A stretch of DNA of 64,000 nt from Acidobacteriota bacterium (lineage in GTDB: Bacteria; Acidobacteriota; Vicinamibacteria; Vicinamibacterales; UBA2999): the NCBI GenBank assembly GCA_030697165.1, contig JAUYQQ010000009.1:1-64000 (forward strand), read 5' to 3'. Below, piece by piece: positions 1-8,852 of the stretch (the stretch's first letter is position 1; every line of letters starts with the position of its first letter). The translations under genes and the position numbers were made by a program. Under the pieces are notes generated by a model. That model was not told where the DNA came from. It worked only from the letters and a program-made list of their open reading frames with translations, and ran no database searches.

Positions 1-1
1 G

Positions 2-112
2 CATATGGCGGCCTTCATCGATGGCCGCCAGATTGACGACCGCGTGTCGCTCAGCGACCCGGTCGCGGCCACGGCCGTGGTCGATGTCGTGCAATCGTTG
101 TCCGGAGGCTAG
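2..112 (+). CDS. C-terminal end of an unidentified protein, cut by the window edge
   Basis: Only the last 36 codons are visible, read in one open frame to a TAG stop at 110-112. The tail (ending TAVVDVVQSLSGG) has the look of the C-terminal helix of a Gfo/Idh/MocA-type oxidoreductase, where a segment like 'DAVAATRVVDA' is usual, but this is too short to be sure. The GGAGG that serves the next gene lies inside its last codons (103-107), so the two genes are probably cotranscribed. Confidence 0.5.
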   Translation, partial: HMAAFIDGRQIDDRVSLSDPVAATAVVDVVQSLSGG

Positions 113-117
113 CCGTC

Positions 118-1236
118 ATGACCGAGCGGTGTTTTGTCAGCACGCGGAAAGGTCTGTTCACGCTCGAGCGTGGCGCCGGTGGGTGGCGCATTGAGCGCGC
201 GAGTTTTGTCGGCGACAACTGCACCCTGACCATGCCCGATCCGCGCAGCGGCCACCTGCTCGCCGCGCTCAACCATGGACACTTCGGCGTCAAGCTACAT
301 CGCTCGCAGGACGGCGGCGCCACCTGGAAGGAAATCGCGGCGCCGAAGTATCCCGAGAAGCCGGCCGGCTACGTGCCGAAGGTGCCGGTCGAAGGCGTGC
401 CGGCCGACTGGTCGCTGAAGCTGGTGTGGGCGCTCGAGCCCGGCGGCGCCAATGAACCGGGCGTGGTGTGGTGCGGCACGCTGCCGGGGGGCCTGTTCCG
501 TTCAGAGGACGGCGGTGATTCATGGGAGCTGAACCGGCCCTTGTGGGACGACCCGCTTCGAGAACAGTGGTTCGGCGGCGGCGCCGAACAGCCTGGCATC
601 CACTCCATTTGTGTTGACCCGCGCGATGCGCGACACGTGAAGGTCGGCGTGTCATGTGGCGGCGTGTGGACGACGCGGGATGGCGGCGCGCATTGGGACA
701 TCACCGCCAAAGGCATGCGGGCCGAGTTCATGCCGCCCGAGAAGCAGTTCGAAGAGAACGTGCAGGATCCGCATCTCGTGGTGCAGTGCCGCTCGAATCC
801 AGACGTGCTGTGGGTGCAGCATCACAACGGCATCTTCAAGAGCGTCGATGGCGCCGCCACCTGGAGCGAGATCACCGGCGTCCAGCCGTCGGCATTCGGG
901 TTCGCGGTCGCCGTCCATCCCGACAATCCCGACACTGCGTGGTTCGTGCCTGGCGTCAGCGACGAGAAGCGTTATCCCGTGGACGGCCGCGTGGTGGTCA
1001 ACCGGACGAGCGATGGCGGCCGGACGTTCGAGACGTTGACCCGGGGGCTGCCGCAGGAACATGCCTACGACCTGGTCTTCCGGCACGCGCTCGACGTGGA
1101 CACCGCCGGCAAGACCCTGATGATGGGTTCCACCACGGGTTCGTTATGGTTGAGCGAAGACGGCGGCGATTCGTGGCAAACCGTGTCGACGAACCTTCCC
1201 CCGGTGTACGCGGTTCGGTTCGAGAAGCCGATCTAG
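118..1236 (+). CDS. BNR/VPS10-type beta-propeller protein (exo-alpha-sialidase-like fold)
   Basis: A 372-residue protein with at least five BNR (Asp-box) signatures of the type SxDGGxxW, for example RSQDGGATW, RSEDGGDSW, TRDGGAHW and LSEDGGDSW, spread from about residue 65 to 355. These predict a seven-bladed or similar propeller related to sialidases and VPS10/photosystem-stability-factor proteins. No signal peptide is visible, so it is probably cytoplasmic. The sialidase Arg triad cannot be identified, so an enzymatic activity is not claimed. The start is supported by GGAGG at 103-107, about 10 bases upstream. Its stop codon overlaps the stop of the convergent exporter gene by 4 bases. Confidence 0.8.
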   Translation: MTERCFVSTRKGLFTLERGAGGWRIERASFVGDNCTLTMPDPRSGHLLAALNHGHFGVKLHRSQDGGATWKEIAAPKYPEKPAGYVPKVPVEGVPADWSLKLVWALEPGGANEPGVVWCGTLPGGLFRSEDGGDSWELNRPLWDDPLREQWFGGGAEQPGIHSICVDPRDARHVKVGVSCGGVWTTRDGGAHWDITAKGMRAEFMPPEKQFEENVQDPHLVVQCRSNPDVLWVQHHNGIFKSVDGAATWSEITGVQPSAFGFAVAVHPDNPDTAWFVPGVSDEKRYPVDGRVVVNRTSDGGRTFETLTRGLPQEHAYDLVFRHALDVDTAGKTLMMGSTTGSLWLSEDGGDSWQTVSTNLPPVYAVRFEKPI

Positions 1237-1961
1237 CGCAACAGCATCGACAGGCCGAGCAATCCAATCAGCACGGCCACCACCGGGCGAAACACCGCCT
1301 CAGGTATTCGCCTGAGCACGCGCGCGCCACCAAGTGTGCCGGCGGTGACGCCGGCGCATGCCACGGCAATCAGCCACCACAGCTCCGCGATCTGCGGGCC
1401 CATGACCACCGCGTAAACGGGCATCCGGGCCGCGTCAACCATCAAGCCGATGGCGGTCGCGGTTGCGACAAACGCCTGCTTCGGCATCGAGAACCCCAGC
1501 AAGGCACCGGCGCGAATACCGCCCTGATTCCCGACCAGGCCACCGAGCAGGCCCGAGAGCGAACCGGCGAGCCAGGCCCAGGCGCCGGTGAACTTCAAGC
1601 GCTTCGATAGTCCGCTCAACTCGGACGCGGCCACGAACAGCAGCAGCATCCCAAACACCAACTCCAAGGCCGGGCTGGTGGCGCGCGAGTGCAACAGTGC
1701 GCCGGTCAACCCGCCGGCAGCGCTGGCCAGGCCGAAGCTCCACAGCACGCCGCGATCGACGTGCCCCTTCACCAGCCAGAACCGGATCGCCGTGCCGAGC
1801 AGGTGGGGAATGGAAACTGCCGCGACCGCGAGGCGGGTGTCCGCCCAGAGTGCGAAGGTCGGCGTCAGCAGGCTGCCGATGCCGAAGCCGGTGATGGTAG
1901 CAATGCCGCCGGCGACGATGCTGACGATGAAGATGAGCGGTGCGGCCGCGTCCGGGGCCAT
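1233..1961 (-). CDS. TSUP-family membrane transporter (TauE/SafE type)
   Basis: A 242-residue protein that is almost entirely hydrophobic, with about eight membrane segments in two repeats. It starts MAPDAAAPLIFIVSIVAGGI and carries the glycine-rich loop GGITGFGIG-like segment (GIATITGFGIGSL) typical of the first repeat, and a second LLGGLVGNQGGI segment in the second half. This matches the TauE/SafE family of anion (sulfite, sulfonate, taurine-derived) exporters or importers; substrate cannot be read from the sequence. Length is usual for the family. It converges on the BNR gene with a 4-base overlap and is divergent from the cupredoxin gene across about 48 bases. Confidence 0.85.
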   Translation of the reverse strand: MAPDAAAPLIFIVSIVAGGIATITGFGIGSLLTPTFALWADTRLAVAAVSIPHLLGTAIRFWLVKGHVDRGVLWSFGLASAAGGLTGALLHSRATSPALELVFGMLLLFVAASELSGLSKRLKFTGAWAWLAGSLSGLLGGLVGNQGGIRAGALLGFSMPKQAFVATATAIGLMVDAARMPVYAVVMGPQIAELWWLIAVACAGVTAGTLGGARVLRRIPEAVFRPVVAVLIGLLGLSMLLR

Positions 1962-2009
1962 ATCTGGCTCATGCTAGCATCGCAGTCTGTCGATGCGAGG
2001 ACACGCCAC

Positions 2010-2633
2010 ATGCTGAACCGTCACGCTGTTCGTGCGCTCCTGGTATTCGCCGGCTTTTTGACTGCCGGCGCGTGTGGATCGCCCACGCCTTCGACGGCCC
2101 CGCCGGCCGCGGCGAGCACCGCACCCGCCGACACCGCCAACGCCGAAGTCACCGGCACGGCGCGCAAGGGCGCCATCATCTCGTTGCTGCCGGCCGCCGG
2201 TGAGGTGCCGTTGCCGGAAGGACCGGCGGTGATGGATCAGTATGCCAAGCAGTTCGTGCCGAACATGCTCTACGTCCGGGTCGGCCAGCCGGTCGAGTTC
2301 CGCAACACCGAAGACATGGGTCACAACGTCACCGTGAACCGCCGCGACACCGGCGCCGGCATCTTCAGCGTGGAAACCGATCCGCAGCAGAAGCACATCC
2401 ACACTTTCGACCGGGTCGGCCAGTACGACGTCACCTGCAGCATGCATCCCGGCATGCAGGCCACCGTCGTGGCCACCAGGAGTCCGGTATCAACCACCGT
2501 TGGCGACGATGGCCGCTTTACGTTAAGCGGCGTGCCGGCCGGCGACTACACGTTGAGCGTAACGTTCGAGGGGCGGACGGTGGACCAGGCAGTGGCCGTG
2601 AAGGGCCCGCGCACCGAGGTCAAAGTCCAGTAG
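2010..2633 (+). CDS. Exported cupredoxin-like protein with carboxypeptidase-regulatory-like C-terminus
   Basis: A 207-residue protein whose N-terminus (MLNRHAVRALLVFAGFLTAGAC) is a signal peptide ending in a lipobox-like AGAC, so it is probably a lipoprotein. Residues about 50-155 look like a cupredoxin: a strand with FRNTEDMGHNVTVN, then DVTCSMHPGMQATV near the end. The His in GHNV and the Cys, His and Met of CSMHPGM form a type-1 copper site. Residues about 160-207 resemble a CarboxypepD_reg fold (DGRFTLSGVPAGDYTLSV). The ATG at 2010 was chosen over longer in-frame options because the signal peptide begins there and the upstream frame is antisense to the exporter gene. Confidence 0.8.
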   Translation: MLNRHAVRALLVFAGFLTAGACGSPTPSTAPPAAASTAPADTANAEVTGTARKGAIISLLPAAGEVPLPEGPAVMDQYAKQFVPNMLYVRVGQPVEFRNTEDMGHNVTVNRRDTGAGIFSVETDPQQKHIHTFDRVGQYDVTCSMHPGMQATVVATRSPVSTTVGDDGRFTLSGVPAGDYTLSVTFEGRTVDQAVAVKGPRTEVKVQ

Positions 2634-2715
2634 ATGTGGCGTTCGCTTTGTCCAGTAATGTGGCGTCCGGCTTCTTGACCGCCGTAGCCTTGGCGAAGGT
2701 GGTTAGCCGGACCGT

Positions 2716-3117
2716 TCAGGCATTAGCGGCGGGGTGGTGGAGCTTGAGCAGCGTGACCAGATCACGGTGCGCCAGGACCGCATCCGGCACTTCCTGCAAG
2801 GCCGCCTGGTAGCGTTCACCGTAGGGGGTTCCCGCGACCGGCGAGGCCAGTTCCCGCGCCAGGGCCACCAGCGGCGTGACCGGCGGAGCTTCCGGTGGCT
2901 TGGCGTCCAGGGCCTCGTCGATGGCCACGATCAGGCCCGACATGGGCCGGAGCCAGGCGAAAGAATTGTCATTGAATATCACGTGCAGCAATTGGGTGGG
3001 GGCCATCGGCCCGTGATCCAACTCGTAGGAGGCCCGCTGCCAGTCGAGCAGCGTCTTGTGCAGGTGCAGGAGGGCGTTTCTGAGCTCGCGGAGCAGGGAG
3101 CGATCGGCGTCGTTCAC
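2716..3117 (-). CDS. Hypothetical protein, 133 residues
   Basis: A GTG-started frame encoding a soluble, Leu/Ala-rich, probably helical protein (MNDADRSLLRELRNALLHLH at the N-terminus with fMet for GTG). It has no signal peptide or membrane segment and no motif that I recognise. A Trp/Arg-rich patch (DWQRASYELDHG) and a FAWLRPMSGLI segment would be good homology anchors. It stands alone on the minus strand, divergent from the hydroxylase-like gene. It reads as a real gene because its codon usage is GC3-rich and no better frame covers the interval. Confidence 0.6.
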   Translation of the reverse strand: MNDADRSLLRELRNALLHLHKTLLDWQRASYELDHGPMAPTQLLHVIFNDNSFAWLRPMSGLIVAIDEALDAKPPEAPPVTPLVALARELASPVAGTPYGERYQAALQEVPDAVLAHRDLVTLLKLHHPAANA

Positions 3118-3214
3118 GGAAATTCCCGCACCAATCTTATCAGCGAATGAATCGCCGCCCGGCGTATGATGACCTGACGCCCCTGCGGCTGCGGCGGCGG
3201 TCCCCTAGCTGACT

Positions 3215-4162
3215 ATGACCATACCGAACCTGAACTTCCTCTCGTTCGAGAGTCGCAAGAACAACTCGTTGTCGTTCCCGATGTTCACGGTCTTCATCGC
3301 CCTGCATCCGCTCGCGGCGTTCCTGATCATCCGGACGTTCTTCCGCCCGACCTGGGACGCGCAATTGTCGGCCGGCCCCGTCGCCATCATCCTGACCACG
3401 CTTGGCTGCAGCCTGGTGTTCTGCTTTGGCGAATACTTCTTCCATCGCTACCTGCTGCACGCCAACTCGGTGAGTTTCCTGGGCAAGCTCAGTTTCAGCC
3501 ACCTCGCCCATCACAAGCTGACCTCGATCACCATCGTCGACGACAAGGTGAAGAGCGCCTATCCGATCGAGGATGAGGTTCACGACGAGTTCGCGACGTT
3601 CCCGCCCTATGCGCTGCTGGCGTTCATGGCGTTCTGGACGGTGTTCTTCCTGCCGGCGGCGTTCTCGTTTCCCACCTTCCCGATCCTGATCGGCGGCTAC
3701 ATCGCCATCAGCATCGCGCACTATCTGTACGAGACGATCCACGTCGCGCACCACACCCCGTACGACCCGTGGTGGAAGCGCAAGATCGAGGGTCCGGTGT
3801 TCGGGACGATGTGGCGCAAGTTGTACGGGTTTCACCAGGCGCACCACGCCAACTACAAGTGCAACATGAACATTGCCGGGTTCTACGGAATCCCGCTGGC
3901 GGACCTGGTGCTCGGCACCTACGTCCAGCCGGAGGTGTTGCTGCTCGACGGCGTGCCGGCGAAGAAGTCACTGGCCGCGAACCTGGGGGCGACCCCGCCG
4001 TGGCCGGTGTCGGCGCTCGACCAGGCCAACCTCAAACGCCGCCGCCGCATGTCGAAGGAACAGTCGGAACGGGCCGCCAGGCGCAAGGCCGCCGAACGAG
4101 CCGAAAGTCCCAGCCCGGGCCGCGCCGTGGTTGATCCGGTACGCCCCGGCGAGTTACGATAG
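3215..4162 (+). CDS. Fatty acid hydroxylase/sterol desaturase superfamily membrane protein
   Basis: A 315-residue protein with about four membrane segments and the clustered histidine boxes of the di-iron hydroxylase superfamily: HRYLLH at about residue 77, HLAHH about 95, HVAHH about 175 and HQAHH about 208. Such enzymes insert oxygen into acyl chains, sterols or carotenoids using a His-bound di-iron centre at the membrane face. The last 50 residues are a charged, Arg/Ala-rich tail (KRRRRMSKEQSERAARRKAA) not expected in the catalytic core. The start follows a stop-rich spacer and gives the first hydrophobic helix in full. Its substrate is unknown. The tRNA gene follows 13 bases after the stop. 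Confidence 0.8.
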   Translation: MTIPNLNFLSFESRKNNSLSFPMFTVFIALHPLAAFLIIRTFFRPTWDAQLSAGPVAIILTTLGCSLVFCFGEYFFHRYLLHANSVSFLGKLSFSHLAHHKLTSITIVDDKVKSAYPIEDEVHDEFATFPPYALLAFMAFWTVFFLPAAFSFPTFPILIGGYIAISIAHYLYETIHVAHHTPYDPWWKRKIEGPVFGTMWRKLYGFHQAHHANYKCNMNIAGFYGIPLADLVLGTYVQPEVLLLDGVPAKKSLAANLGATPPWPVSALDQANLKRRRRMSKEQSERAARRKAAERAESPSPGRAVVDPVRPGELR

Positions 4163-4175
4163 GAACTTCCCCAGG

Positions 4176-4251
4176 GGGCCTGTAGCGCAGTTGGGAGCGC
4201 GCATCAATGGCATTGATGAGGTCACCGGTTCGATCCCGGTCAGGTCCACCA
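4176..4251 (+). tRNA. tRNA-Ala (anticodon GGC)
   Basis: A complete 76-base cloverleaf can be drawn. Acceptor GGGCCTG pairs with CAGGTCC (one G-U pair). The D arm is GCGC/GCGC. The anticodon stem CATCA/TGATG encloses loop ATGGCAT, giving anticodon GGC at 4209-4211, which reads GCC/GCU alanine codons. The T arm ACCGG-TTCGATC-CCGGT has the canonical loop, the discriminator is A, and CCA (4249-4251) is encoded in the genome. Confidence 0.95.
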
Positions 4252-4267
4252 TTCGACTCGCCTGTCA

Positions 4268-4309
4268 GCCCGCCTTCCAGGCGGGCCGAAGGCTCGCTCA
4301 TGGCGAGCC
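4268..4309. terminator. Two tandem hairpins after the tRNA gene, possible terminator
   Basis: Two adjacent perfect hairpins: GCCCGCCT-TCC-AGGCGGGC (4268-4286) and GGCTCGC-TCATG-GCGAGCC (4291-4309). They lie between the tRNA 3' end and the end of a convergent gene. Neither is followed by a T-run, so a rho-independent role is only suggested. Confidence 0.4.
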
Positions 4310-4329
4310 CATTCCACTCACTTCTTCGC

Positions 4330-4698
4330 TCACCCCTGCATCCGATCGCACTCCACCTTGTACGCCTCGAGCAACTCCGTGAGCGTGGTCTGCACGAGGT
4401 TCTGCGCTGAATAGACCTTGCCGAGAGGAACCACCAGGTTCTTTTGCTTCAGCTCATCTTCGACGGTGAGCGCCAGTTCCGCGAGCCGCTCGAGGTGGGC
4501 GCGCGAATGGAACTCCAGGTCCTTGAGCTGGGCGAGCACCACCAGCGACCCTTCAAGTGCGGCATTCGGCACCAGCGCGGCCGTTTCGTCAGGGCCGACG
4601 GCCGCCGGCGTGGCGGGACTCTCGGCCGGCTCATCCTTGGCGCGCTTCTTCTCCTGGCTGACTTTCTTGGCGTGGGCGTCGTTACGCGGATCAGACAT
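4330..4698 (-). CDS. Hypothetical protein, 122 residues, with helical C-terminal half
   Basis: Encodes a highly charged N-terminal third (MSDPRNDAHAKKVSQEKKRA) followed by an Ala/Pro-rich linker and a C-terminal amphipathic region (residues about 50-120) rich in Leu/Glu, which probably forms a helical hairpin or coiled coil. No signal peptide, membrane helix or known motif is visible. The ATG at 4698 has GGAG a few bases upstream. The frame stays open further upstream, but there it lies antisense to the permease gene. No function can be assigned. Confidence 0.6.
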   Translation of the reverse strand: MSDPRNDAHAKKVSQEKKRAKDEPAESPATPAAVGPDETAALVPNAALEGSLVVLAQLKDLEFHSRAHLERLAELALTVEDELKQKNLVVPLGKVYSAQNLVQTTLTELLEAYKVECDRMQG

Positions 4699-4842
4699 AT
4701 GACTCCATGGGAAGAAGGGGTCTCCACACATGGTGGCAAAGGGTCGCGATTCCGTCCGTTCAATTGTGAACACCCTGGACAGGGGACCGTTCGCCCGCCG
4801 GGAACCATTTCCTGTCCCGCTCGTCTGAGGACTGGAGACCGC

Positions 4843-7311
4843 ATGAACGAGACCGCCTTCTTCGACAACACCATCGGCGACGTGCAGTACGCCCTGCGCA
4901 GCTTCAGGCGGACGCCGCTGGCCGCCTTCACGATCGTGCTCACGGTCGCGATCGGCCTCGGCGTGGTGGCGGTGATCTTCACCATCCTGAACGCGATGCT
5001 GTTCCGCGTCGACCAGGTGCCGGACGTCCGGGCGTTCTACGCCGTCGAGCGCGCGCAGCTGTCGGACGGCGCCGGTTCGCTCTTCACGCGGCCGCGCTTC
5101 GAGGCGTTGCGAGCGGAAACCAGCGTCTTCACCGACGCCTACGCCGCGCTGTCCGACATCGACCTGCGCGTCGATGGGCGAGTCATGGACGTCACACTCG
5201 TCACGGGCAATTTCTTCCAGGTGGTCGGCGTCACTCCCGTGATGGGGCGCGCCATCGGTGCTCAAGACGACGGGCGATTGGGCGGGAACCCCGTGATCGT
5301 GCTGAGCGACAAAGGCTGGGAGCGCCGCTTCAATCGCGACTCGAACGTGCTGGGACAGACGGTACTCGTCAACGGTGCCCCCTTCCAGATCATCGGCGTC
5401 ATGCCGGCCGGCTTCCGCGGGCTCGCGGTGAGCGCGCCCGACTTCTGGGCGCCGCTGTCGCAGCTCGGCCAGTTCAGTCCGGACGACCGGGGCCGCGAAG
5501 ACAGCGTCGGCGTAGAGATCATCGGCCGGCTGAAACCGGGGACGTCCATGGAACGCGCTCGCGCGCAACTTGCGGCGTGGGACTCGAACCAGTCAGCCGG
5601 CGGTGCCGCTGACCAGACGATGAGCATTGAGCTGGCACCGCGTTGGGGCACCGTTCCGCAGCCGCTCGAAGCCGTTGCCGTCTTCACGCCGTTGTTCCTG
5701 GCGTTCGGGTTGATCCTGCTGATTGGCTGCGCCAACGTCGCCAACCTGCTGCTCGCGCGCGGCGTGGCACGGCAGAAGGAGATCGGGATTCGGCTGTCGC
5801 TCGGCGCGTCACGGCGGCGGATCGTCCGCCAGCTGATGACCGAGAGCGTGCTGCTGGCGCTGGCCGCGGCTGCCGGTGGCTACCTGATTTCACGCGTCGT
5901 GCTCGAGGGCACGGTCTACTGGGCCCTCCGCACCATGCCGCTCGATCTCGGTGACGTCAACCTCGGCGTGCCCGCCGCCGATTGGCGCGTCGCGCTGTTC
6001 CTGGTGGTCGCCGCCGTGGCCGCCACGGCGTTGTTTGCGCTGCTGCCGGCGCTGCAAGCGACACGGATCGAGGCGGTGCGGACGCTGCGCGGCGAGCTGG
6101 TGAAGGACGCGCGACCCGGGCGGGCGCGCAATGTCCTGATTGGCGTGCAGGTGTTCGCCTCGGCACTGCTGCTGATCTGCGCCGCGATCTTCCTGCGCAG
6201 CGCCATCGCCTCGTCGCAATTCGAGCCGGGATTGCGCACCGCCGACACGATCTTGATTGACCCCTTCAACGAGCCCAAGCGGGCCGCCCTGGTCCAGGCC
6301 CTGGCCGGCGAGGCCACGATCACCGCTCACGCCGCGCTCAGGCCGGCGCTCCTGGCTCCGCCACCCCGTGGGTTTGCCGACACCGGCGCGGGTAAGACGC
6401 CGCTCGCCTACAAGTTCGTGTCGGGAGCGTACTTCGACGTGCTCGGCATCGCCATCGTGCGCGGGCGCTCGTTCACGGCGGCGGAACGTGACGACTACCC
6501 GGTGGCGATTGTCTCGGAGTCGACCGCGCAGGCGCTATGGCCGAATGGCCAGGGCGTCGGCGAGACGTTTCGGCTGGAGCCGGATCTCACGACCCAGTCA
6601 GGTGGCGGCGCGCTGCTGACGATCAACCCCGGGCAGGAGGCGGCGGCGCCGCTCACGCCGCGCATGGTCACCGTCATCGGCGTGTCACGCGACGTCGCCG
6701 GCTTTCGGTTCACCGATATCAAGGAGCCGGGTGTCTACCTGCCGACCAGCCTCGACGTGGCCAGGACCTCGGTGGTCGCACGCGTGCACGGCGACCCCGA
6801 CCTGGCCCGGCAAGCACTCATCGAGCATCTCACCAGGATCGATCCGAACCTGGGCATGATCGTGACCATGCGGACGGTGGCGAGGCTCGAAACGTTCTTC
6901 CTGCAAATGGCGTTCTGGGTGTCGGTGATTCTTGGCGGCCTCGCGCTGTTGCTGACGGTCTCGGGGCTGTTCAGCGTGCTGTCGTACCTCGTCGCACAGC
7001 GCACCAGGGAAATCGGCGTGCGCATGGCACTCGGGGCGTCGTCACTGAACGTGACGCGGTTGATCCTCGCGCAGACCACCCGGCCGGTTATTTACGGGCT
7101 GCTCGCCGGCGCCGGACTTGCGGCCACGCTGGCCACGGTGCTGTTGGCCACGCCGCTCGGCGCGCTCATGTCCGAGATCGTGCACGTGACTGATCCCGTC
7201 GCGTACGGGGCTGGCGTGATCTTGATCATTGCGGCCTGCCTGGCCGCGGCCTGGATCCCTGCCGCGCGCGCGGCGCGCGTCGATCCGATGCAGACGCTTC
7301 GCCAGGAGTAG
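4843..7311 (+). CDS. ADOP-type ABC transporter permease (MacB/FtsX family), short N-terminal form
   Basis: An 822-residue protein of the acidobacterial duplicated orphan permease family. It has two MacB_PCD periplasmic domains and two FtsX blocks of membrane helices: helix 1 after QYALRSFRRTPL, an FtsX block near residue 280-440 with IGCANVANLLLARG and EIGIRLSLGASRRRIVRQL, and a last block near 690-815 with REIGVRMALGASSLNVTRLIL. It ends ARVDPMQTLRQE, the usual family C-terminus. Unlike many family members it lacks the soluble N-terminal segment. No ATPase gene is adjacent, as is usual for these 'orphan' permeases. The ATG at 4843 is preceded by GGAG and by a sequence that does not resemble the family. 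Substrate is unknown. Confidence 0.88.
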   Translation: MNETAFFDNTIGDVQYALRSFRRTPLAAFTIVLTVAIGLGVVAVIFTILNAMLFRVDQVPDVRAFYAVERAQLSDGAGSLFTRPRFEALRAETSVFTDAYAALSDIDLRVDGRVMDVTLVTGNFFQVVGVTPVMGRAIGAQDDGRLGGNPVIVLSDKGWERRFNRDSNVLGQTVLVNGAPFQIIGVMPAGFRGLAVSAPDFWAPLSQLGQFSPDDRGREDSVGVEIIGRLKPGTSMERARAQLAAWDSNQSAGGAADQTMSIELAPRWGTVPQPLEAVAVFTPLFLAFGLILLIGCANVANLLLARGVARQKEIGIRLSLGASRRRIVRQLMTESVLLALAAAAGGYLISRVVLEGTVYWALRTMPLDLGDVNLGVPAADWRVALFLVVAAVAATALFALLPALQATRIEAVRTLRGELVKDARPGRARNVLIGVQVFASALLLICAAIFLRSAIASSQFEPGLRTADTILIDPFNEPKRAALVQALAGEATITAHAALRPALLAPPPRGFADTGAGKTPLAYKFVSGAYFDVLGIAIVRGRSFTAAERDDYPVAIVSESTAQALWPNGQGVGETFRLEPDLTTQSGGGALLTINPGQEAAAPLTPRMVTVIGVSRDVAGFRFTDIKEPGVYLPTSLDVARTSVVARVHGDPDLARQALIEHLTRIDPNLGMIVTMRTVARLETFFLQMAFWVSVILGGLALLLTVSGLFSVLSYLVAQRTREIGVRMALGASSLNVTRLILAQTTRPVIYGLLAGAGLAATLATVLLATPLGALMSEIVHVTDPVAYGAGVILIIAACLAAAWIPAARAARVDPMQTLRQE

Positions 7312-7332
7312 ACAGGAACACGCAGGCCGCCG

Positions 7333-8430
7333 ATCCTCAGCCTGCTGGTGCGCGGCGCCACCCGCGAGCGCGAATTGTCGATTCGGGCGGCGCTCGGCGC
7401 CGGCCGGCGCAACTTGATCGGTTATCTCTTCTTCGAGGCCGTGTTGCTGGCCGCGGCCGCCGGCGCGATCAGCGCCTTGGTGCTGTTCGGCATTCCGGCC
7501 GTCATTGGCTGGCGCCTGGGCGTGCCCGTTCCTCCAGAGATCGATCCCGACCTGACCGGCATCGCGATCTCGTCCGGGCTATGCCTGCTGGTCAGCGTGC
7601 TGTTCGGGCTGTTGCCGGCGCTGCGCTTCAGCCGTCCCAGCCTGATTCACGCACCGAAGCAGGACGCCGGCGGGGGCGGACGCCAGAACATTCGCGTGCA
7701 TCGCGTGGCCGCGCTGGTTCAGATTGGCATAGCGGTGCCGTTCCTGGTCGTCAGTGGTGTGATGCTCGACCGGGTGAGGACTGCCGAGCTGGGCTTTCAA
7801 ACCCATGGCCTGGCGGCCGCGCGCCTGCCGGCGTCAGCGGGACCGGAGCGCGAGGCCGGATTCGCGATCCGGAAAGTCCGCGACGATCTCAAGCACACCG
7901 CCGGTGTGCTCTCAGTGGCGATCGCGGAAGGCATGCCGGTCGATTTCGACTACCGGATGTTCCGGGTCGCCAACACGGCGCAAACCGACTTCGTCTCGGC
8001 GCAGGTCACGCGCGTGGGCGAGAGCTTTCTGGAGACGATTGTTGCCGGGGGGCTGGTGCTGATTCTCGCCGCGCTCGGCATCGTCGGCGTCGTGGGGTTC
8101 ATGGTGGCCACGCGCACGCGCGAGCTGGCGGTTCGAATGGCGCTCGGGGCCACGCGATTGCGCGTGCTGAGGATGATGCTGTCGGACGTGGTGAAGCTGG
8201 TGATCCCCGGCGTGGCCGGCGGCCTGTTGCTGGGCGCGGTGCTGATTCGCACCGTGGAGAACGTGATGGGCACACCGCTGACCGTCGGTCCGACACCGCT
8301 CGGCGTGATGGAGCCCATCATCGATATGGGCGCGGCCGCGATTGCGATTGCGGTGGCCCTGCTGGCCGGGCTGCCGGCCGCTCGCCGCGCCACGACCGTC
8401 CAACCGATGGTCGCGATGCGATCCGAATGA
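7333..8430 (+). pseudogene. Decayed ADOP permease, truncated at the 5' end and internally deleted
   Basis: The frame opens with LLVRGATRERELSIRAALGA, which is normally found in the middle of the first FtsX block, with no upstream partner: the first membrane helix and first periplasmic domain are missing. After the first FtsX block and about 130 residues of the second half, the sequence jumps at about 8020-8055 from RVGESFLET straight into the last membrane block (VAGGLVLILAALGIVG), skipping about 200 residues of the second periplasmic domain. The C-terminus (TTVQPMVAMRSE) is intact. It begins 21 bases after the intact permease and has no RBS. It may be the remains of a tandem paralogue; a short expressed product is possible but unlikely to work. 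Confidence 0.8.
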
Positions 8431-8451
8431 GCGGCCGGCACCGGCCCTGGT

Positions 8452-8595
8452 TCAGAGCCGGCCCGTAAGCGCCAGGATCACGATAATGATGAGGATCAAT
8501 CCTCCCAGTCCGCCACCGACGCGCGGCCCGCCGGCATAGAAGCCGCCGCCGCCGAACACCACGAGGAGAATAATCAGTATCAACAGCAAGCTCAT
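8452..8595 (-). CDS. Small DUF3309-like membrane protein, 47 residues
   Basis: Encodes two hydrophobic segments (MSLLLILIILLVVFGGGGFY and GGLGGLILIIIVILALTGRL) separated by a Gly-rich turn with GGPRVGGG. This pattern, short Met-Ser-Leu start and ending LTGRL, fits the DUF3309 family of tiny bacterial membrane proteins of unknown function, which are often stress-related. A strong RBS (GGGAG) lies just upstream of the ATG at 8595. Longer in-frame versions add a non-hydrophobic segment with no RBS and were rejected. It ends 21 bases from the decayed permease on the other strand. Confidence 0.75.
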   Translation of the reverse strand: MSLLLILIILLVVFGGGGFYAGGPRVGGGLGGLILIIIVILALTGRL

Positions 8596-8852
8596 GGCTC
8601 CCTCAATTCCTGTGTTGGCGGCTCGACTGATTTGCCGAAACGCCTGCCCACCACAGTCTCGTAGGGACTCGCTGCAATAAGCTCGCCGCACTTCCAGGCC
8701 CGCGGCGAGGGCCGGAACACCCGCCCGCGCGGCTCATCTGTTTCCACCCCATGGGTTATCTGGTTCCACTTTCCGGAATCCAGGCCATCACCGCACAGCT
8801 GTCTCGTTGTTCAGCTACAAAGTTACGCGTCTATCCGAACGAAAGGCGGATT

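Noticed and set aside
118-1236. True sialidase
   Set aside because: Only Asp-box repeats are seen; the catalytic Arg triad, Tyr and Glu could not be placed, and there is no signal peptide.
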